A DNA stretch of 64,000 nt from Closterium sp. Naga37s-1 (GCA_947471745.1 CANJKZ010000065.1:620001-684000); one strand, 5' to 3'; numbered from the stretch's first letter, positions 24,501 to 37,048 are shown. Made by a program: numbers and translations. The notes: a model not told the origin generated them from the letters alone.

Positions 24501-25431
24501 CCAGTCGTGGCGCATTGCCAGCCTCGACCCCAGCGGAAGCGTGGCGGGGGGGTGGGGAGGGCAGGGGAAGGAGGCGGGAGCGGTGAGGTACATGGAGGAC
24601 GCGAGTGAGCGCGTGGAGGAGAGTGGGGAGGCGCTGCAGCTGCTAAAGGAGGCCGTTTCCCAGGTGAAACCTCTCGTTCCCTGCCATGCCATACCGTGTG
24701 GTGCCCTTGCGATGCTTTGTGTCTCAAACTGTGTCACATGGTACAGTCTTTGGTCAATCCATGCTCTCTTTCACCGCTGACTCGCCATGTTCTGCCCCCC
24801 ACTTCTCGTCCATCGCCCATGCTCCTCATGCCCCCCAATGACCTCCCCCCACAGGCACTCTCCCACCTTCCCCAGCAGCACCTGCAGCAGTACCAGCAGT
24901 CCATCTCCCCCAAGACAAACATCTTCCTGCGGGCGGCGTCGGACGTCTTTTATATCCCGCAGCGCCATGCGCCTGCCATGCGCTCCCTCGTCCCCATCTT
25001 TGCCGACCATCGCATTGTGGCTGATGTAAGCTTCACCCATCCTTTCAATCGGGTTTTCTCTGCTCTAACATCAAATACCCAAATCTTTTTGGCACTTTTT
25101 TGGCCCCTTGGAAGCGCCTTCTACTAGTCGTTTTGGTTCCAGACCTCTCTCCTGATTCATGTGGTTTTATCTTTTGCAGGTGGCAGTACCAATGATGCTG
25201 CATGCCTTGGAGCATCCAAGAGAGTGGGACGGTCACGCATTAACCGATGTTATTTACCTCACAGGAACAGACGTCAATACGCCTGCTAAATTCTACTCAC
25301 CCCGTGTCACAGCTATGCATCCATGGGGTCTGTCGGCACACCACCATGGTTCCCACATCATCAAGGCAATGTCGCAGGGTGACCCAATGCTAGAATCCAC
25401 CATTGATGGAGAAAGGGTAGGAAATCTGTAA
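21520..25431 (+). CDS. STELLO-like (DUF288) Golgi type II membrane protein
   Basis: Exons 21520-21573, 21881-22003, 22271-22403, 22732-22766, 23017-23229, 23603-23764, 24472-24663, 24855-25025 and 25180-25431 join in frame to about 444 residues. The N-terminus is short and basic, followed by one membrane anchor (ALLLLCAACLALVLLSVLAV) and an Ala/Gly/Pro linker. The catalytic-like half shows EGFLWMDDDTVLNYW, SDVFYIPQRHAPAM, VAVPMMLHALE, TAMHPWGLS and a GDP end motif. This order matches the C-terminal half of plant STELLO1/2, which in Arabidopsis work with cellulose synthase complexes in the Golgi. Plant STELLOs are much longer, so the domain N-terminal to DUF288 is absent here. The MDDDT acidic cluster is the likely metal or nucleotide-sugar site (inference). 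Partial duplicate exons follow two of the exons. Confidence 0.78.
22464..22620. repeat. Two short minisatellites in a STELLO-like intron
   Basis: Repeats of CCATGGTATGGCCCATGCTC are followed by repeats of CACCACAATCCATGCTAC. Confidence 0.9.
23286..23357 (+). pseudogene. STELLO-like exon echo: LYGSLF..SEFGDADLG
   Basis: A decayed copy of the 3' part of exon 23017-23229 ('tcgctctacggctccctcttctagcgcttcctcactagctctgagtttggcgacgctgatctggg'). It contains a TAG where the real exon has a Gln codon (CAA). No acceptor is obvious. Confidence 0.8.
23768..23978. repeat. 11-bp minisatellite and 17-base A tract
   Basis: About 15 units of ATGGTAACCAG or ATGGTAACCGG run from the exon donor at 23765. After a 30-bp non-repeat segment comes a run of 17 A (23962-23978), then degraded units again to about 24050. 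Confidence 0.92.
24056..24112 (+). pseudogene. STELLO-like exon echo: DTVLNY..TMSRDNK with donor
   Basis: A copy of the end of exon 23603-23764 ('gacacagtgctcaactacgggaccatgagccgcgataacaaggtgtgg'). It keeps the donor, differs at one residue (W to G), and has lost its 5' part. Confidence 0.8.
24266..24470. repeat. 9-bp CACCCCCAT minisatellite
   Basis: Repeats of CACCCCCAT with variants CTCCCCCAT and CACTGCCAT fill the intron up to the CCAACCAG acceptor at 24471. Confidence 0.93.
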
Positions 25432-26239
25432 CAATATTTTTAGAGTTCAGTATTCCGTGTGGTTTATTCACATTATTTATCATATCTACAGGTATCCCTG
25501 GTCAGCACTGCGAGCCGCATAACACGGGAACCACATGCACCACTCGCGAGTCGCGCATAACGAGCCGCATTTTCAAGCTTTGGCCCCCTCTTGCTCCCTC
25601 TCTCGCCCAACACTCGCCATCTTTCTTGCCAACATTTTTTGGTTTCTCAAATCCCGTGCTTCACGTCTCGCCACCTGCTGTGTGTGCTTCGTGTGGTGCG
25701 TGTGCTGCTCCTGCTTCGCGGCACCACCTTCCCGCTGTACTGTACAAGCCTACTCAGATATTCGTGATGCTCCTCCACACCCCGCCTCCCCTCCCCTTCC
25801 CTTCTTTTCTCCCTTCTGGAAACTGACTTCCTTGAGCCAGACACCCAACTCGCGAGCTTTGGTTCCTCCTAGGGCTAGCTCCAAGCGACAAACGAAGCCT
25901 AATCGACTCTCTTTGTCCGAGGGATCTAGTCCTCTTTACCCGAGTCACGACTGTCCAACATGTACCACTTAGTATTCGTACGACTACTGTCCCACTAGGT
26001 GCTGTGCCACATGCATAACTTTTTCGTAAGAACCATATCCGCCACTGGTAGCTTCAGCACGGACTACACACAAGGGTAGTATACGGGTAGCGTTTAGCCA
26101 CGACTCCGACGCGCGTTGCGTTCAAGCCAGCCTGTGACGGACCGCCCAGTAACAGACATTCTAAATCGGACCGTCTTCATCAGTCGCCTCCTAGTACCAT
26201 TGTTTTTTCCCAGGCGCCGTTAGAGGACGTTTTTTTCCG
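25432..26239. other. Intergenic region upstream of tetraspanin 1
   Basis: No gene recognised. It should include the 3' UTR of the STELLO-like gene and the promoter of tetraspanin 1. The open frames here show no family motif. Confidence 0.6.
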
Positions 26240-28601
26240 ATGAGGACGAACAAGGCGCTCGGCGCGTTTGTGAACGGCGCGCTGGCGGTCATCGGGTTGG
26301 GGCTCGTGGGCGTCGCGTTGTGGATGCTGCTCGACGCCACGTACGGCGAGTGCCTGCTCCCCTACCAACTCCCCGTCATCGTCGTCGGCGCTGCGCTGCT
26401 GCTCGCGGCGCTCGTCGGCTTCTGCGGGCTCGCATGTGACTCGAACTCGCTCTCGTGCCTCTACCTCGTCGTCGCGCTTATTGCCGTGCTCGCGTCCACA
26501 GCCTTCACCAGTGAGCACCGCTCTCACTAACATCTCCACCACCTGAAGCCGTTGACAATGAATGTTATTGGGTGTCAGTGCTGACATGAGCCCTGCGACG
26601 GTTCGTTTGACCCCTGGTATGCCATAGTGTGCGCGCCTCGACGTGATCGTACCGTGCTCGCCAATCCCACTGGTCGGCCATCATAATATGTTCCCTTTCC
26701 CTTCTCTCGCTCTCTGTCCTCCCTGCCCTCACCTCCGCAGTCTTCGCCTTTCTTGTAACGGGAGGGGCGCCGGCGCCTATAACGAGTCGCAACCAGACGG
26801 TGTACATCACGTGGGGCTTCTCGCCGTGGATGCAGGCGCAGGTGGCAAACGCCACGTGGCCCGCAATTCAGACGTGCCTCGCGCGCCGCCGCACGTGCGC
26901 GGACCTCCGCGTGTACGCGCCCGCTGCGCTCAACGGGACGCTGCTCCCACCCATCGAGGTAACACTCCCATAAGGTCTTTCCAGCAAGTGAGTATGAGGC
27001 AGCGGGATCCTTTCCTGAGGGGACGCGGCGATGAGGAAATTCAATCGCACATTTCGCCCATTTTCCATCGCCACATCCTTATTGTGCCTTCCGGTTGGTT
27101 CCCATGGCAGGCCGGCTGCTGCCTTCCCCCGCAAGGCTGTCAAAACCGAACCTACAGGCCCACGTACTACTCCTTCACAAGCGACGTTTCCACCGCTCCG
27201 CAATCTCCCAGCGTCATCCCTGCCGGAGCACCAGGAGGCTCCAACCCCCCACAAACCAGTGGCGGCAGCAGCAACAGGAGCCAGCAGAACTGCAGCGCAT
27301 TCAGCATGGAGCCGCAGACGCTGTGCTACACGTGCGAGTACTGCAAGGGCGGCTTCCTGTACCAGCTGTACCAGCAATACTCCCTGCTCAAGTTCGTCGC
27401 GCTAGGCGCGTCTGTGGCGCTCCTCGTGCTCTACCTCATGGCCTGCTGCGCCGCCTTTACAGGCCTGGACGATGACCCCGACTCCAAAGAAGCTGATGCT
27501 GCTGCCGCCGCTGCCGCCGCTGCTGCTGCTGCTATGACTGGTAAGCTGCAGAAGAACGGGACTATGAGCCGAGTAAACACCTTCACCGTGGCCCCAGGGC
27601 AGTTTGAACGGGTTCTGTCGACTAAGTTAGGTGACCAAGGGGTTGGGATGGGGATGAATGGAAGCGTGGGAGCAGCAGCAGCAGTGACGCAGTATGAGCG
27701 GTCACTAACGCATGTGGATAAATCACCAGGGGCGCTGGATAGGTCTCTCACGGAAATCGAGAAAAGAGGGGGTAAGCGGGCGAGTTATGGGGGAGAAACA
27801 AGGATGCGGGAGGACGTGCGAAGCCGAGGTAGCCCCTACGATGACTCTCCGAGTACCCGCAGTTATGCGGATGATCCACCGACTTCCCGAAGTTCCCGAA
27901 GCTCTCGAAGTTCCCGAAGCTCTCAAAGTTCCCGAAGCTCTCAGAGTTTCCAAAGCTCAAAGAGTTACCGGACCTCCAAAAGCGCGGGGAGAGGCAAGGA
28001 TGTATTTGTGGTTGACATAGAGGAGCGAGAAGGGGGGTATGGAATGCCTAAGAGTCGCAGTTTCCATGACGACACAATGTGGGAGGAGGATGAAGACATG
28101 TACTACAATCGGATGGACGAGAGGGTCTTCGAGGAGGAGATGGAGAGTGAACAGACGAGGGAGAAGGAGAGGGAAAGGGACAGGGAGAGGGAAAGATACA
28201 GGGAAGCAGGTATGATTCATGGAAGGAGCTATAGCAGCAAGAGCGGATCAGGGCACAAGCAATCAACGCGGTTGAGCCAAGAAAGACGCAGCTCACCGCC
28301 CCGAGGCAAGTCAGAGAGTGGGAACTCCAAGAGAAGCACTCGGTCAACCGGGGGAAAAAGCTCGGAGCCTTTTCACACAGGGCGTGAGGGAGGTCAGTCG
28401 GAGAGATATGCTTCGAGAAGAGATGAGCGGCCACATGAACCACCCAAGGTTTATGACTTGGAGGGCATGTATGATGATGAGAGTGGGTATGAAGACGGTA
28501 ACCTATATGGTGATGCGCATCCGCAGCGGTCCTTAGATGCTGAATCGGATATATATGAAGGTGATGACTACGATGAGGAGAGATACGATGATAGAGTTTA
28601 G
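26240..28601 (+). CDS. Tetraspanin 1 with long Arg/Ser/Glu-rich tail
   Basis: Exons 26240-26510, 26741-26958 and 27111-28601 give 659 residues in frame. Four membrane segments are visible: GALAVIGLGLVGVALWML, PVIVVGAALLLAALVGF, LIAVLAST..FAFLVT and FVALGASVALLVLYLMACC. The large extracellular loop has the plant tetraspanin signature AGCCLPPQGC followed by CYTCEYCKGG. Plant tetraspanins are usually near 270-300 residues with a short tail. Here about 360 residues follow the last membrane segment. The tail has a poly-Ala run, RVNTF and FERVLST words, an SSRSSRSSRSS stretch and a highly charged REKERERDRERERYRE segment. The start is chosen because it gives TM1 directly and leaves exon 1 the same length (271 nt) as exons 1+2 of tetraspanin 3. 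Confidence 0.88.
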
Positions 28602-29499
28602 CCTGTACCGTACTAGGATGTACGTCATGTATTGTACTTTTTTTTCAATACACCGTATTAGGATATTATCAATAGAAATGTGACTATCTACACTTCTGCT
28701 AAAGTCAAATTGACTGCTTGCTGTTGAGCAACAGCCACGCAACAGGCAGCTCTTTTCTTGGCATTCCCCAAGTGTACAGTACAGTCGCTTGCACTGTATA
28801 GCCACAGGCCCAGAAGTGGCTGCAGGCCCTACAGTACTGTGCGGTTGAACAGTACACGGCGCAAAATTGAGATTTCTGGGAGGCAAGTTGGTTGGGTTGG
28901 AGGTTCGGGGAAACAAAGAGGTGGAAGGTGGTTCGAACGTTGTTCCGTACGTTAGATTTTGGTAGCGCGAGGTTACGTCGTCACTCTCATCACCACCTTT
29001 CTTGCCTTCCTTCCCCACGTTCACCTTTCCCTGCCATAACCACTCCTCCCTCGTTGTGGCATCGACACTCTCTCTCCCTGCTTGCCTTCTATGATCCTCG
29101 CGCATTCTGCGCTCTTCCCGTTCCCCCTTTCCTCGTCGCTCATAATTCTCGCGAGGCGAGCGCTCGGCAGACCCTGCACTATGTTTTAAACATGGAGATA
29201 TGGTGACTGTACAAGTAGTAACTTCAACACGTAATTCCACCCAGTGTGGAGAGACATTCGGCGTGAAGTCAGTCGTCTGCGTTGGGTTATCTCTCAGGCT
29301 ATTAGAAATTAAGTGGTTGAATCTGTGAGGTCAAGAAATTCTCTTGCCTCAGGCCCAACGCGAGCCGCAGCCCTGAAACACACCCGCGACTCGCGCCTGC
29401 ATTAGCGCCGCGCCAAGCGAGGACGGCGCGCGAGTTGGGCGACGGCGCGGGGAGGCAGAGAAGGGCGCGGAGTAGCGGGAAGAGGCTCGGAAGGGCGCG
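28602..29499. other. Intergenic region between tetraspanins 1 and 2
   Basis: Contains an AT-rich 3' flank (28610-28720) and no recognised gene. A minus-strand open frame (28533-29240) has no family resemblance and is disregarded. Confidence 0.6.
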
Positions 29500-30397
29500 A
29501 TGGGGAGGCGGAAGAAGGAGGGCGCGACTCTGAGCGCCGCGTTCCACGCTTGCGAGTTCGCCATCGCTCTCGGCGTGATTGCCGCCGCGCTGTGGGCCAT
29601 GATGAGGTGAGGGATGATGTGGTGGGAGGATAATTCCGACGAGTGTATTTGGGCTTATGCAGGAAAGGAATCGAATGAGGTGCATCAGCCCACACCGCAC
29701 CTCATCATTATTCACAATGATCAATTTGGGTGGTGATGAGGTGCGTGACGGGGGTGGTGATGAGGTGCGGTGACGGGGGTGGTGATGAGGTGCGTGACGG
29801 GGGTGGTGATGAGGTGCGTGACGGGGGTGGTGATGAGGTGCGTGACGGGGGTGGTGATGAGGTGCGTGACGGGGGTGGTGATGAGGTGCGTGACGGGGGT
29901 GGTGATGAGGTGCGGTGACGGGGGTGGTGATGAGGTGCCGTGACGGGGGTGGTGATGAGGTGCGGTGACAGGGGTGGTGATGAGGTGCGGTGACGGGGGT
30001 GGTGATGAGGTGCGGTGACGGGGGTGGTGATGAGGTGCGGTGACGGGGGTGGTGATGAGGTGCCGTGACGGGGGTGGTGATGAGGTGCGTGACGGGGGTG
30101 GTGATGAGGTGCGGTGACGGGGGTGGTGATGAGGTGCGGTGACGGGGGGAGGCGGGAGGAAGGGGGCAGGGCTATGGCGATTACAGCCGTGGGGTACGGT
30201 ACGTGTGGCACGAGGCTAGACGAACTAGGGGGCACTGAAAGCACCCACAAACAGATCGCGAATCCACTCCCACGGACGGATGTGTGGATGGTGTGCACAG
30301 AAGTTCCACGCGAGATGTTTTTCCTTTGCTTTAAGCCTACTGCACGCACGCAGCTCACTGAGCTATGTCTGGATCTCGCATGGTGTGCACAGAAGTT

Positions 30398-30482
<85 letters not shown>

Positions 30483-33400
30483 GGTCCTTTGTATTAATTC
30501 AGCGGCGGTACAGGCATACGGTTTGATTTGTGGTTCCCTTTAGACCCTCTGCCCCATTGGCCCACCCCTCTGACCCTCCCCCCCCCTCAGTGACCCTCTA
30601 CCCCTCCAGCGTGTGGAGGATGTCCCCCAGGTGCAGCGGCCATGGGTCTGCTGCCATCTGGGGGTGCGCCGCCTCGATCCCTGCCCTGGCCTTGGTGTGC
30701 AGGGCATTCGCTTGAGAGCGCTGGAGGGCCACTGACCAGCGCTGGCTGAAGTGGCAGGCCATTTTCTTGGCGGTTTTCGCCAAGGGATTGGCCCTGAAGC
30801 GGTTCCTAGCTGTTGCTGTGGCCAGCAGCTTCAGGAACGCCGTCGTGGGGGGTGCGTTTGCCCCATAGGTCTCAACGGCTAGGGCGCAGAACACCACGTG
30901 TTCTGTGTGCCTGTAGTAGTCCCGTTCCTTCCTTTTCTGAGCCTCCCTTGCAGCCCATCCAGGGGGTTTGCGGGCTGCTGGGTCACGGTTCTGTAGCACG
31001 GGGTCAGTGATGGTCGTGTCTGTGATCCAAGTTTCACCACTGTCTGGGTCGCGTACAATCACATCTGCCTTCTTCGGGTCATCCGGTGGTGAGTACATGG
31101 CGTTCTCCAGGTATACCACCAGCTGTGCCTCCCTCGCCATTTTAGCCACGGCGAAAGCCAGCTGGTTGTGTGTGCGTGTTCGGTCAGGGCCTGTGCTGCA
31201 GCGGAGTAAGTGGTTGGGGAGGCTGCAGTCGGCTACGAGCTCTCCACACTCGCACACGGTGGGTACGTTCTGTCGGATGCCCATGCGGAAGGCCAGGGCT
31301 GTTCGGAATTGCCCTGGTGAAAAGCAGAGATCTGGGGTTAGGGGTAGGGCCTGCAGCCATGCCCTCGCTCCCTCACCTCTCAGGCTGACGAGGCGGAGTG
31401 TGTGCCCCATCTCGGGGGCAGACCTGATTGCGCGTGATTCCTCTGTCAGGCGGTCGGCTTTTGCCGCATGTACTTCCTGGGAAAGGGCGCGCTGCAGCTG
31501 GTCTTGGGACGGGGATTCCTGTTCCCCGCGGAGGATTTGCAGTGCCAGTGGTGGCAGTCGTCCCTCCATGTCTTGGATGGTGACCGAGTGTGCTGCCGAC
31601 GGCTGTAGAGCGTTGCTGTTGCTCCCTAGCGCCGAGGTTCCTGGGAGGTCAAGTGAGCGGAGTAGGCGTAGCGCCTCTGTTGTCGAAGCCAGGTAGGCTG
31701 GTGCTGCTTCTGTTGTGGGGTCCGTGAGGCCTAGCCCACCCAGGGCTACTGGGAGGGTTGCTTGGCGAAGTAGGAAGTTGAACTCTGTGTCATGGCGGGG
31801 TGGTTGGATGCTGGCGGCGGTTAAGGCAGTGTTGAGCAGTTCGGCGCACCACGTATGCCATTCTGAGAGAGGTAGGGCGTCTGCCGAGGTGGTGCGCAGC
31901 AGGAAGCCTATTCTGCGGCTGATGCAGCGAGATAGGAGCAGGAGGGTATGCTGTGGATGGATGGATGCTAAGGAGCCCAGGGGTGCCGCCGCGTCAGTCA
32001 AGGTACTGCGGACGAGGTCAGCGCAGAAGCGCTGTGACCCCACAGGGCTTCCTAGCACCCGTACCCCCTCGTGGGTGAGGGGAAGGCCCTCAGGGAGCTC
32101 ATTACCTTCGATCGGCGAGGAGGACCAGGCCGACGATTTTCGGAGGTTGCAGGTGAGGCCGTCCTGGGCTAGCAGCGGTGTCAGTACCTTTAGTGCGTCT
32201 AGCGTTGCTGTCGCCGGTCCAATCAGGGTGATGTCATCTGCGTATGCTAGGACTGTGACTTCGGGGTGTTCTGTTGCTACGCGTCTGAGGTGCTGCTGGA
32301 TTGAAGCCGCGAATAGAAGGGGTCCAAGGGGGTCCCCCTGCCTAACTCCCCTAGCACTGGTGAGTGCCGTTGTGCTTAAGCGGGGATCGGTCAGCAGCTG
32401 TGAAGGCGTCGCATAGAAGGAGCGTGTGAAGGGAATGAGTGGGGCGAGCGGGGTGTTGGTGAGTGCGTTAAAGAACGCTATCCTCTCTACGGAGTTGAAT
32501 GCGTTTTCGATGTCGAGTTGGAGGACTAGGCTTGATGGATGTGAAGTGGTGAGGTCTCTAACTGCGTGGATAACGAACTCGGCCCCGCCTGGGACTGCCA
32601 CGCCGAATTGTTGGGGTAAGAAAAATCGCCTTGTTTCTCCTTGCAGTTCTGAGAGTGCAACCTTTGCTGCCAGCCGGAGCAGGGATTCTCCTATCGCTAT
32701 AGGGCGTACCCCCCCCCCTGGTTTCGCGAATGCAATGAGGCGGGATGGCGAGAGTAGTGCTGCAACCTCGGCGGAGAGGTTTGTCGAGAGGAGGTGGGTT
32801 ACGGCGGAGTGCAGGTGCCCTAGTACTTCGATGTTACTTAGGGCTGGGTCGCGGTAATGTTCAAATGTTGACCCAGATGGACCAGCCCCAACACCGCTGG
32901 GGCAATCCCCAAGAACGTTTGAGAAGTTTTCCGCGGTGCACGAAAATTGCGTGGGTGTTGTGTAGGAGTGGACCCAGTCGGGCAGGTCAATTTGGGGTTG
33001 GGGATGTTTCGATTCCAACTGCTGTAGTGTCGCGGTTGTCGCAGGGGCTGCTGGCGAGGGTTGGAGGGCTGCAAGTGCTTTTCGCAGGTTACCCCGTTTC
33101 ACCAGCCCCTCCGCTCGTGAGCAGATTCCCAGGGGGTCATTTTGGTGCTGAGGTGGTTCGGCTTGGTGCAGGGACCCCGTGTAGTCACTGTACAGCTGGA
33201 TCCAGTGGCCACATCTGAATAGGTGCATTTGTTCTCGCAGCACCTTCCACCTAGAGCTGGACCTCCTGCTAAGTCGTAGGGTCAGACGTGGCAGAAACAT
33301 GAGGACCCGCCAAGCTCCCGCGCAGTTTGGCAGCTTGGAGATCCGTAGGAGCGCTGCCAGCATACAGGTGGAATAGTCGCTTAGGATCTGCGGCGGCAGG

Positions 33401-36400
33401 CGGCGGACGATAGGCAGGTGAGAGGTCGATGTTAGGGTAGACAAGTCCCAGCTCATCGCGATCTCAAAGAGATCGTCCCTCGATGCCAGCTGGGATGCTG
33501 AGAGGGCCTGGTCCGGGGGGGGTTGGGGTCTGCGGTTCTGTCGGCGGCCCAATCCTCTCTCCTGCAGCTGCGCCTGCTCCGCCCCTGCTCCCGCGCGGGG
33601 TGAGTCGGGATTGTCGGGTTGCCTCAGATCCGACGGTACATATTCGTCGCCGCTCCCCTCTGCATTTGTATCGCCATTTCTCCCTGCTTGCGCTGTCCTT
33701 CCACCCCTCGCCCCGCGCCTGGCGAACGACTGGCGCGTGACTCGTTCCGCCGGCTCCCCTAACCAGATTGGGCTCGGTGGCTGGCGGGGGTTCCCCCTTG
33801 CCGCGTGGCCTGCGCTGCGCTGTACTCCGCGTGCTCCTCGACGCCCGCCTCTTCCCCGCGTGCTTCCCCGCCCGCTCCTCGGAGTGGCGGCCGCTGGTGC
33901 GGCCTGTTGCGCCTGGGAGATCGGGGTCATCGGCCCGTCCCGGGCCAGTGGCGCGCCTAGAGCGGAGGCCGATGGACTTCCTCGGTGCTCTGGGCTGTGA
34001 CCGCGCCGTGGAGGTTGATCCTGCTCCCCGTCCACTTCCTCTCGCGCATCCTGCCGCGAGCGTGCCTGTTGCTCCGCCGGCGGCTGCGGACGAGATCCGT
34101 CGGCGTTTTGAGGATCAGCGTCGGGATCTGGGTCTGCTCGGAGGCGGATCCTTGCCTCTGGGGGAGCCTGCGCGTGTGGGGTCCGTCGCGCGCTCCGGCG
34201 CAGAGGCTGTGGCACACCGGGGGCATTCGCCTCGCCATCGTTCGCCGGTGGCCCGCGACGGTAGGCGGGAGAGCCGTCACGACGACCGTCGCGCTGACTC
34301 GCGCCCGCCGCGGTCTCCGCGATCACCGCGGTCTCCTCGATCTCCTCGGCGCAAGGTGTCACGGAGCCGTTCCCGTGACCACCGCTCGTATCGCCACCGT
34401 TCTCCCGCTCCCCGCTCCTCTCGTCCGCGATCGCCTGCTCGTCATGCGTCTGGATATCGGTCCTTGGCGCCACGTTCTCCCCCTCTTGCGAAGCGCCAGC
34501 GGCTCTACTCTCCTCGTCGCACGGAGCGTTCCTCTGACCGCCAGCGTCAGCGGGGCCTGTCTCGCCCACAGTCGCCTGTGCGTTCGAGCGCGAGTGGGCG
34601 TGCGCATCGTGGGCGACGGGGGGGGTTCGGTCGCGGCGGGGCTGCGCGTCCAGCGCCTTCCGCGATGGAGCAAGTCCTGAAGAAATTGGACGGTGTGGAG
34701 AAAGCTCTCCACCGCTCCCATGCGGGGTCGTCCTCGCAATCTGCTCCTCCTGCTGCTCCAGTCGCTCCTCTCGCCGCGCTCCTGCCCCATAATCCTGTGG
34801 GATCCCCGGCGCGCTCAGTTCGTCTGCTGCCTGCGGGGACTGGCTTTGTTGGCGCGGGTGGCGGGGACCCGTGGGCCCAGTTCGCTCCGCCACGTCCCCT
34901 CCCTGCTCCTCGTGATCTGGCAGTGTCGGCTCGCCGATCTCGCGCGTCTGCATTCCCCCCGCAGATGAAGCCAGTGCCCACGGCGACCCTGGCGCACTTG
35001 TGGTCGTTGGCGGAGTGCCTGCAGAGTCTTGAGCTGATTCTCCAGGAGTCGCATGGCTCCATGTTGGAGACCCCGCCGAGCACGTTCTCTCAGATGCCGC
35101 GAGCAAGGTGTCACGCGGCGGCGTCAGCATTATTCTCGTTCGTATCGCCACTGCAGGTCGCGCCCTCGCCGGGAGTAGTCTCGGCCACCCTGCTGGCTGA
35201 GACGGCCCTGGGTCTGAGGACCCTTGTAGCAACTCATGGAACTCCTGTTGACGTTGTCGGCGCCACCGCGTCAGTGGTCCGCCAGATGTGGCTGACCACG
35301 CGCGAAATGCTTGGTGAGCTTGAGGCGGACCGCATGTAGGCGGCCCCCTCGCGCGTGTGGAGACCCGTTCCATGGTAGCTTGTCTAGTTGTTGTTGTCTG
35401 CCATGGTTGTCATTTTTGCCGTCATCTAGCCGTCCTTGTTATTGTCCTTGTCGTCCCAAGCGCGCGGCCGCAGGCCGCGCCCGCGAGCGCCGGCGCGAAG
35501 CGCCGGAGAAATCAGAGACACCAAATGAAGAATGAGCTGGAGAGAAGGCCAAGGGGCCCTTATATAGCTGGGGAAGAGAGGGGAAGAGCCTAGGAGGGAA
35601 GAGACTAAGTCACTTGCTTCTCTCTCTCTCGCTCTCTCGAACGAACCGGAGAAATCAGAGACACCAAATGAAGAATGAGCTGGAGAGAAGGCCAAGGGGC
35701 CCTTATATAGCTGGGGAAGAGAGGGGAAGAGCCTAGGAGGGAAGAGACTAAGTCACTTGCTTCTCTCTCTCAAACGGTCCTTTGTATTAATTCAGCAGGG
35801 GTACAAACATGCGGTGCTATCCATGATAACCTCCATCCCTTAAGCCCCAAAACTCACCACTCTTCTCCCCCCCCTGAGTGACCCTCTAGCCCTCCAGCGT
35901 GTGGAGGATGTCCCCCAGGTGCAGCGGCCAGGGGTCCGCTGCCATCTGGGGGTGCGCTGCCTCGATCCCAGCCCTGGCCTTGGTGTGCAGGGCATTCGCC
36001 TGGGAGCGCTGGAGGGCCACTGACCAGCGCTGGCTGAAGTGGCAGGCCATCTTCTTGGCCGATTTCGCCAAGGGGTTGGCCCTGAACCGGTTCCTAGCTG
36101 CTGCTGTGGCCAGCAGCTTCAGGAACGCAGTCGTGGTGGGCGCGTTTGCCCCGTAGGTCTCGACGGCTAGGGCGCAGAACACCACGTGTTCCGTGTGTCG
36201 GTAGTACTCCCTCTCCTTCCGCCTCTGTGCCTCTCTAGCAGCCCAGCCTGGGGGTTTGCGGGCTGTGGGGTCCCGGTTCTGCAGCACGGGGTCTGTGATA
36301 GTGGTGTCTGTGATCCAAGTCTCTCCACTGTCCGGGTCGCGTACAATCACATCGGCTTACTTCGGGTCATCCGGCGGTGAGTACATGGCGTTCTCCAGGT

Positions 36401-37048
36401 ATACCACCAGCTCTGCTTCCCTTGCCATTTTAGCCACGGCAAAAGCTAGCTGGTTGTGTGTGCGTGTCCTGTCGGGGCCTGTGCTGCAGCGGAGTAGGTG
36501 GTTGGGTAGGCTGCAGTCGGCTACGAGTTCTCCACACTCGCACACAGTGGGTACATTCTGTCGGATGCCCATGCGGAAGGCCAGGGCTGCTCGGAATTGT
36601 CCCGGTGAGAAGCAAAGGTCCGGGGTCAAAGGTAGGGCCTGCAGCCATGCTCCCGCTCCCTCCCCTCTCAGGCTGATGAGGCGGAGTGAGTGACCCATCT
36701 CGGGGGCTGACTGGATGGTGCGTGACTCCTCTGTCAAGGCGTCGGCCTTTGCCGCGTGCACCTCCTGAGAGAGGGCGCGTTGCAGCTGGTCTTGGGACGG
36801 GGTTTGCTGCTCCTCCCGGAGGTTTTGTAGCGCCAGCGGTGGCAGGCGCCCCTCCATGTCCTGGATGGTTACCGAGTGCGCTGCGGACGGCTGCAGGGTG
36901 TTGTTGTTGGCCCCCAGTGCCGCGGTTGCTGGTAGGTCAAGGGAGCGGAGCAGTCGTAGCGCCTCCGTCGTTGATGCCAGGTAGGCCGGTGCTGCTTCTG
37001 TTGTGGGGTCTGTAAGTCCCAGCCCGCCCAGGGCGACTGGAAGAGTTG

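Larger units (their letters stand above)
30406..35640 (-). mobile_element. Non-LTR retrotransposon copy 1, apparently full length
   Basis: A minus-strand element of about 5.2 kb. It encodes one long reverse-transcriptase protein and ends in (GA)n rather than poly(A). GA/TC repeats flank both ends (30406-30478 and about 35620-35640), as would be expected if it inserted into a GA microsatellite. The upstream end carries a 143-bp promoter-like unit with a TATA box. It lies antisense in intron 1 of tetraspanin 2. A C-terminal CCHC motif and PD-D-like endonuclease block place it near restriction-like-endonuclease elements (R2/R4/NeSL group). The exact clade is not resolved. Confidence 0.82.

Noticed and set aside
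28533..29240. 235-residue minus-strand frame between tetraspanins 1 and 2
   Set aside because: No family resemblance, and it includes 3' flank sequence and poly-pyrimidine segments.
33960..35373. First 470 codons of the 1591-codon minus-strand frame as an RT N-terminal domain
   Set aside because: Composition is dominated by Ala, Arg, Gly, Pro and Ser, and codon use near the start looks random. No domain was seen. Kept only as an extension of uncertain status.
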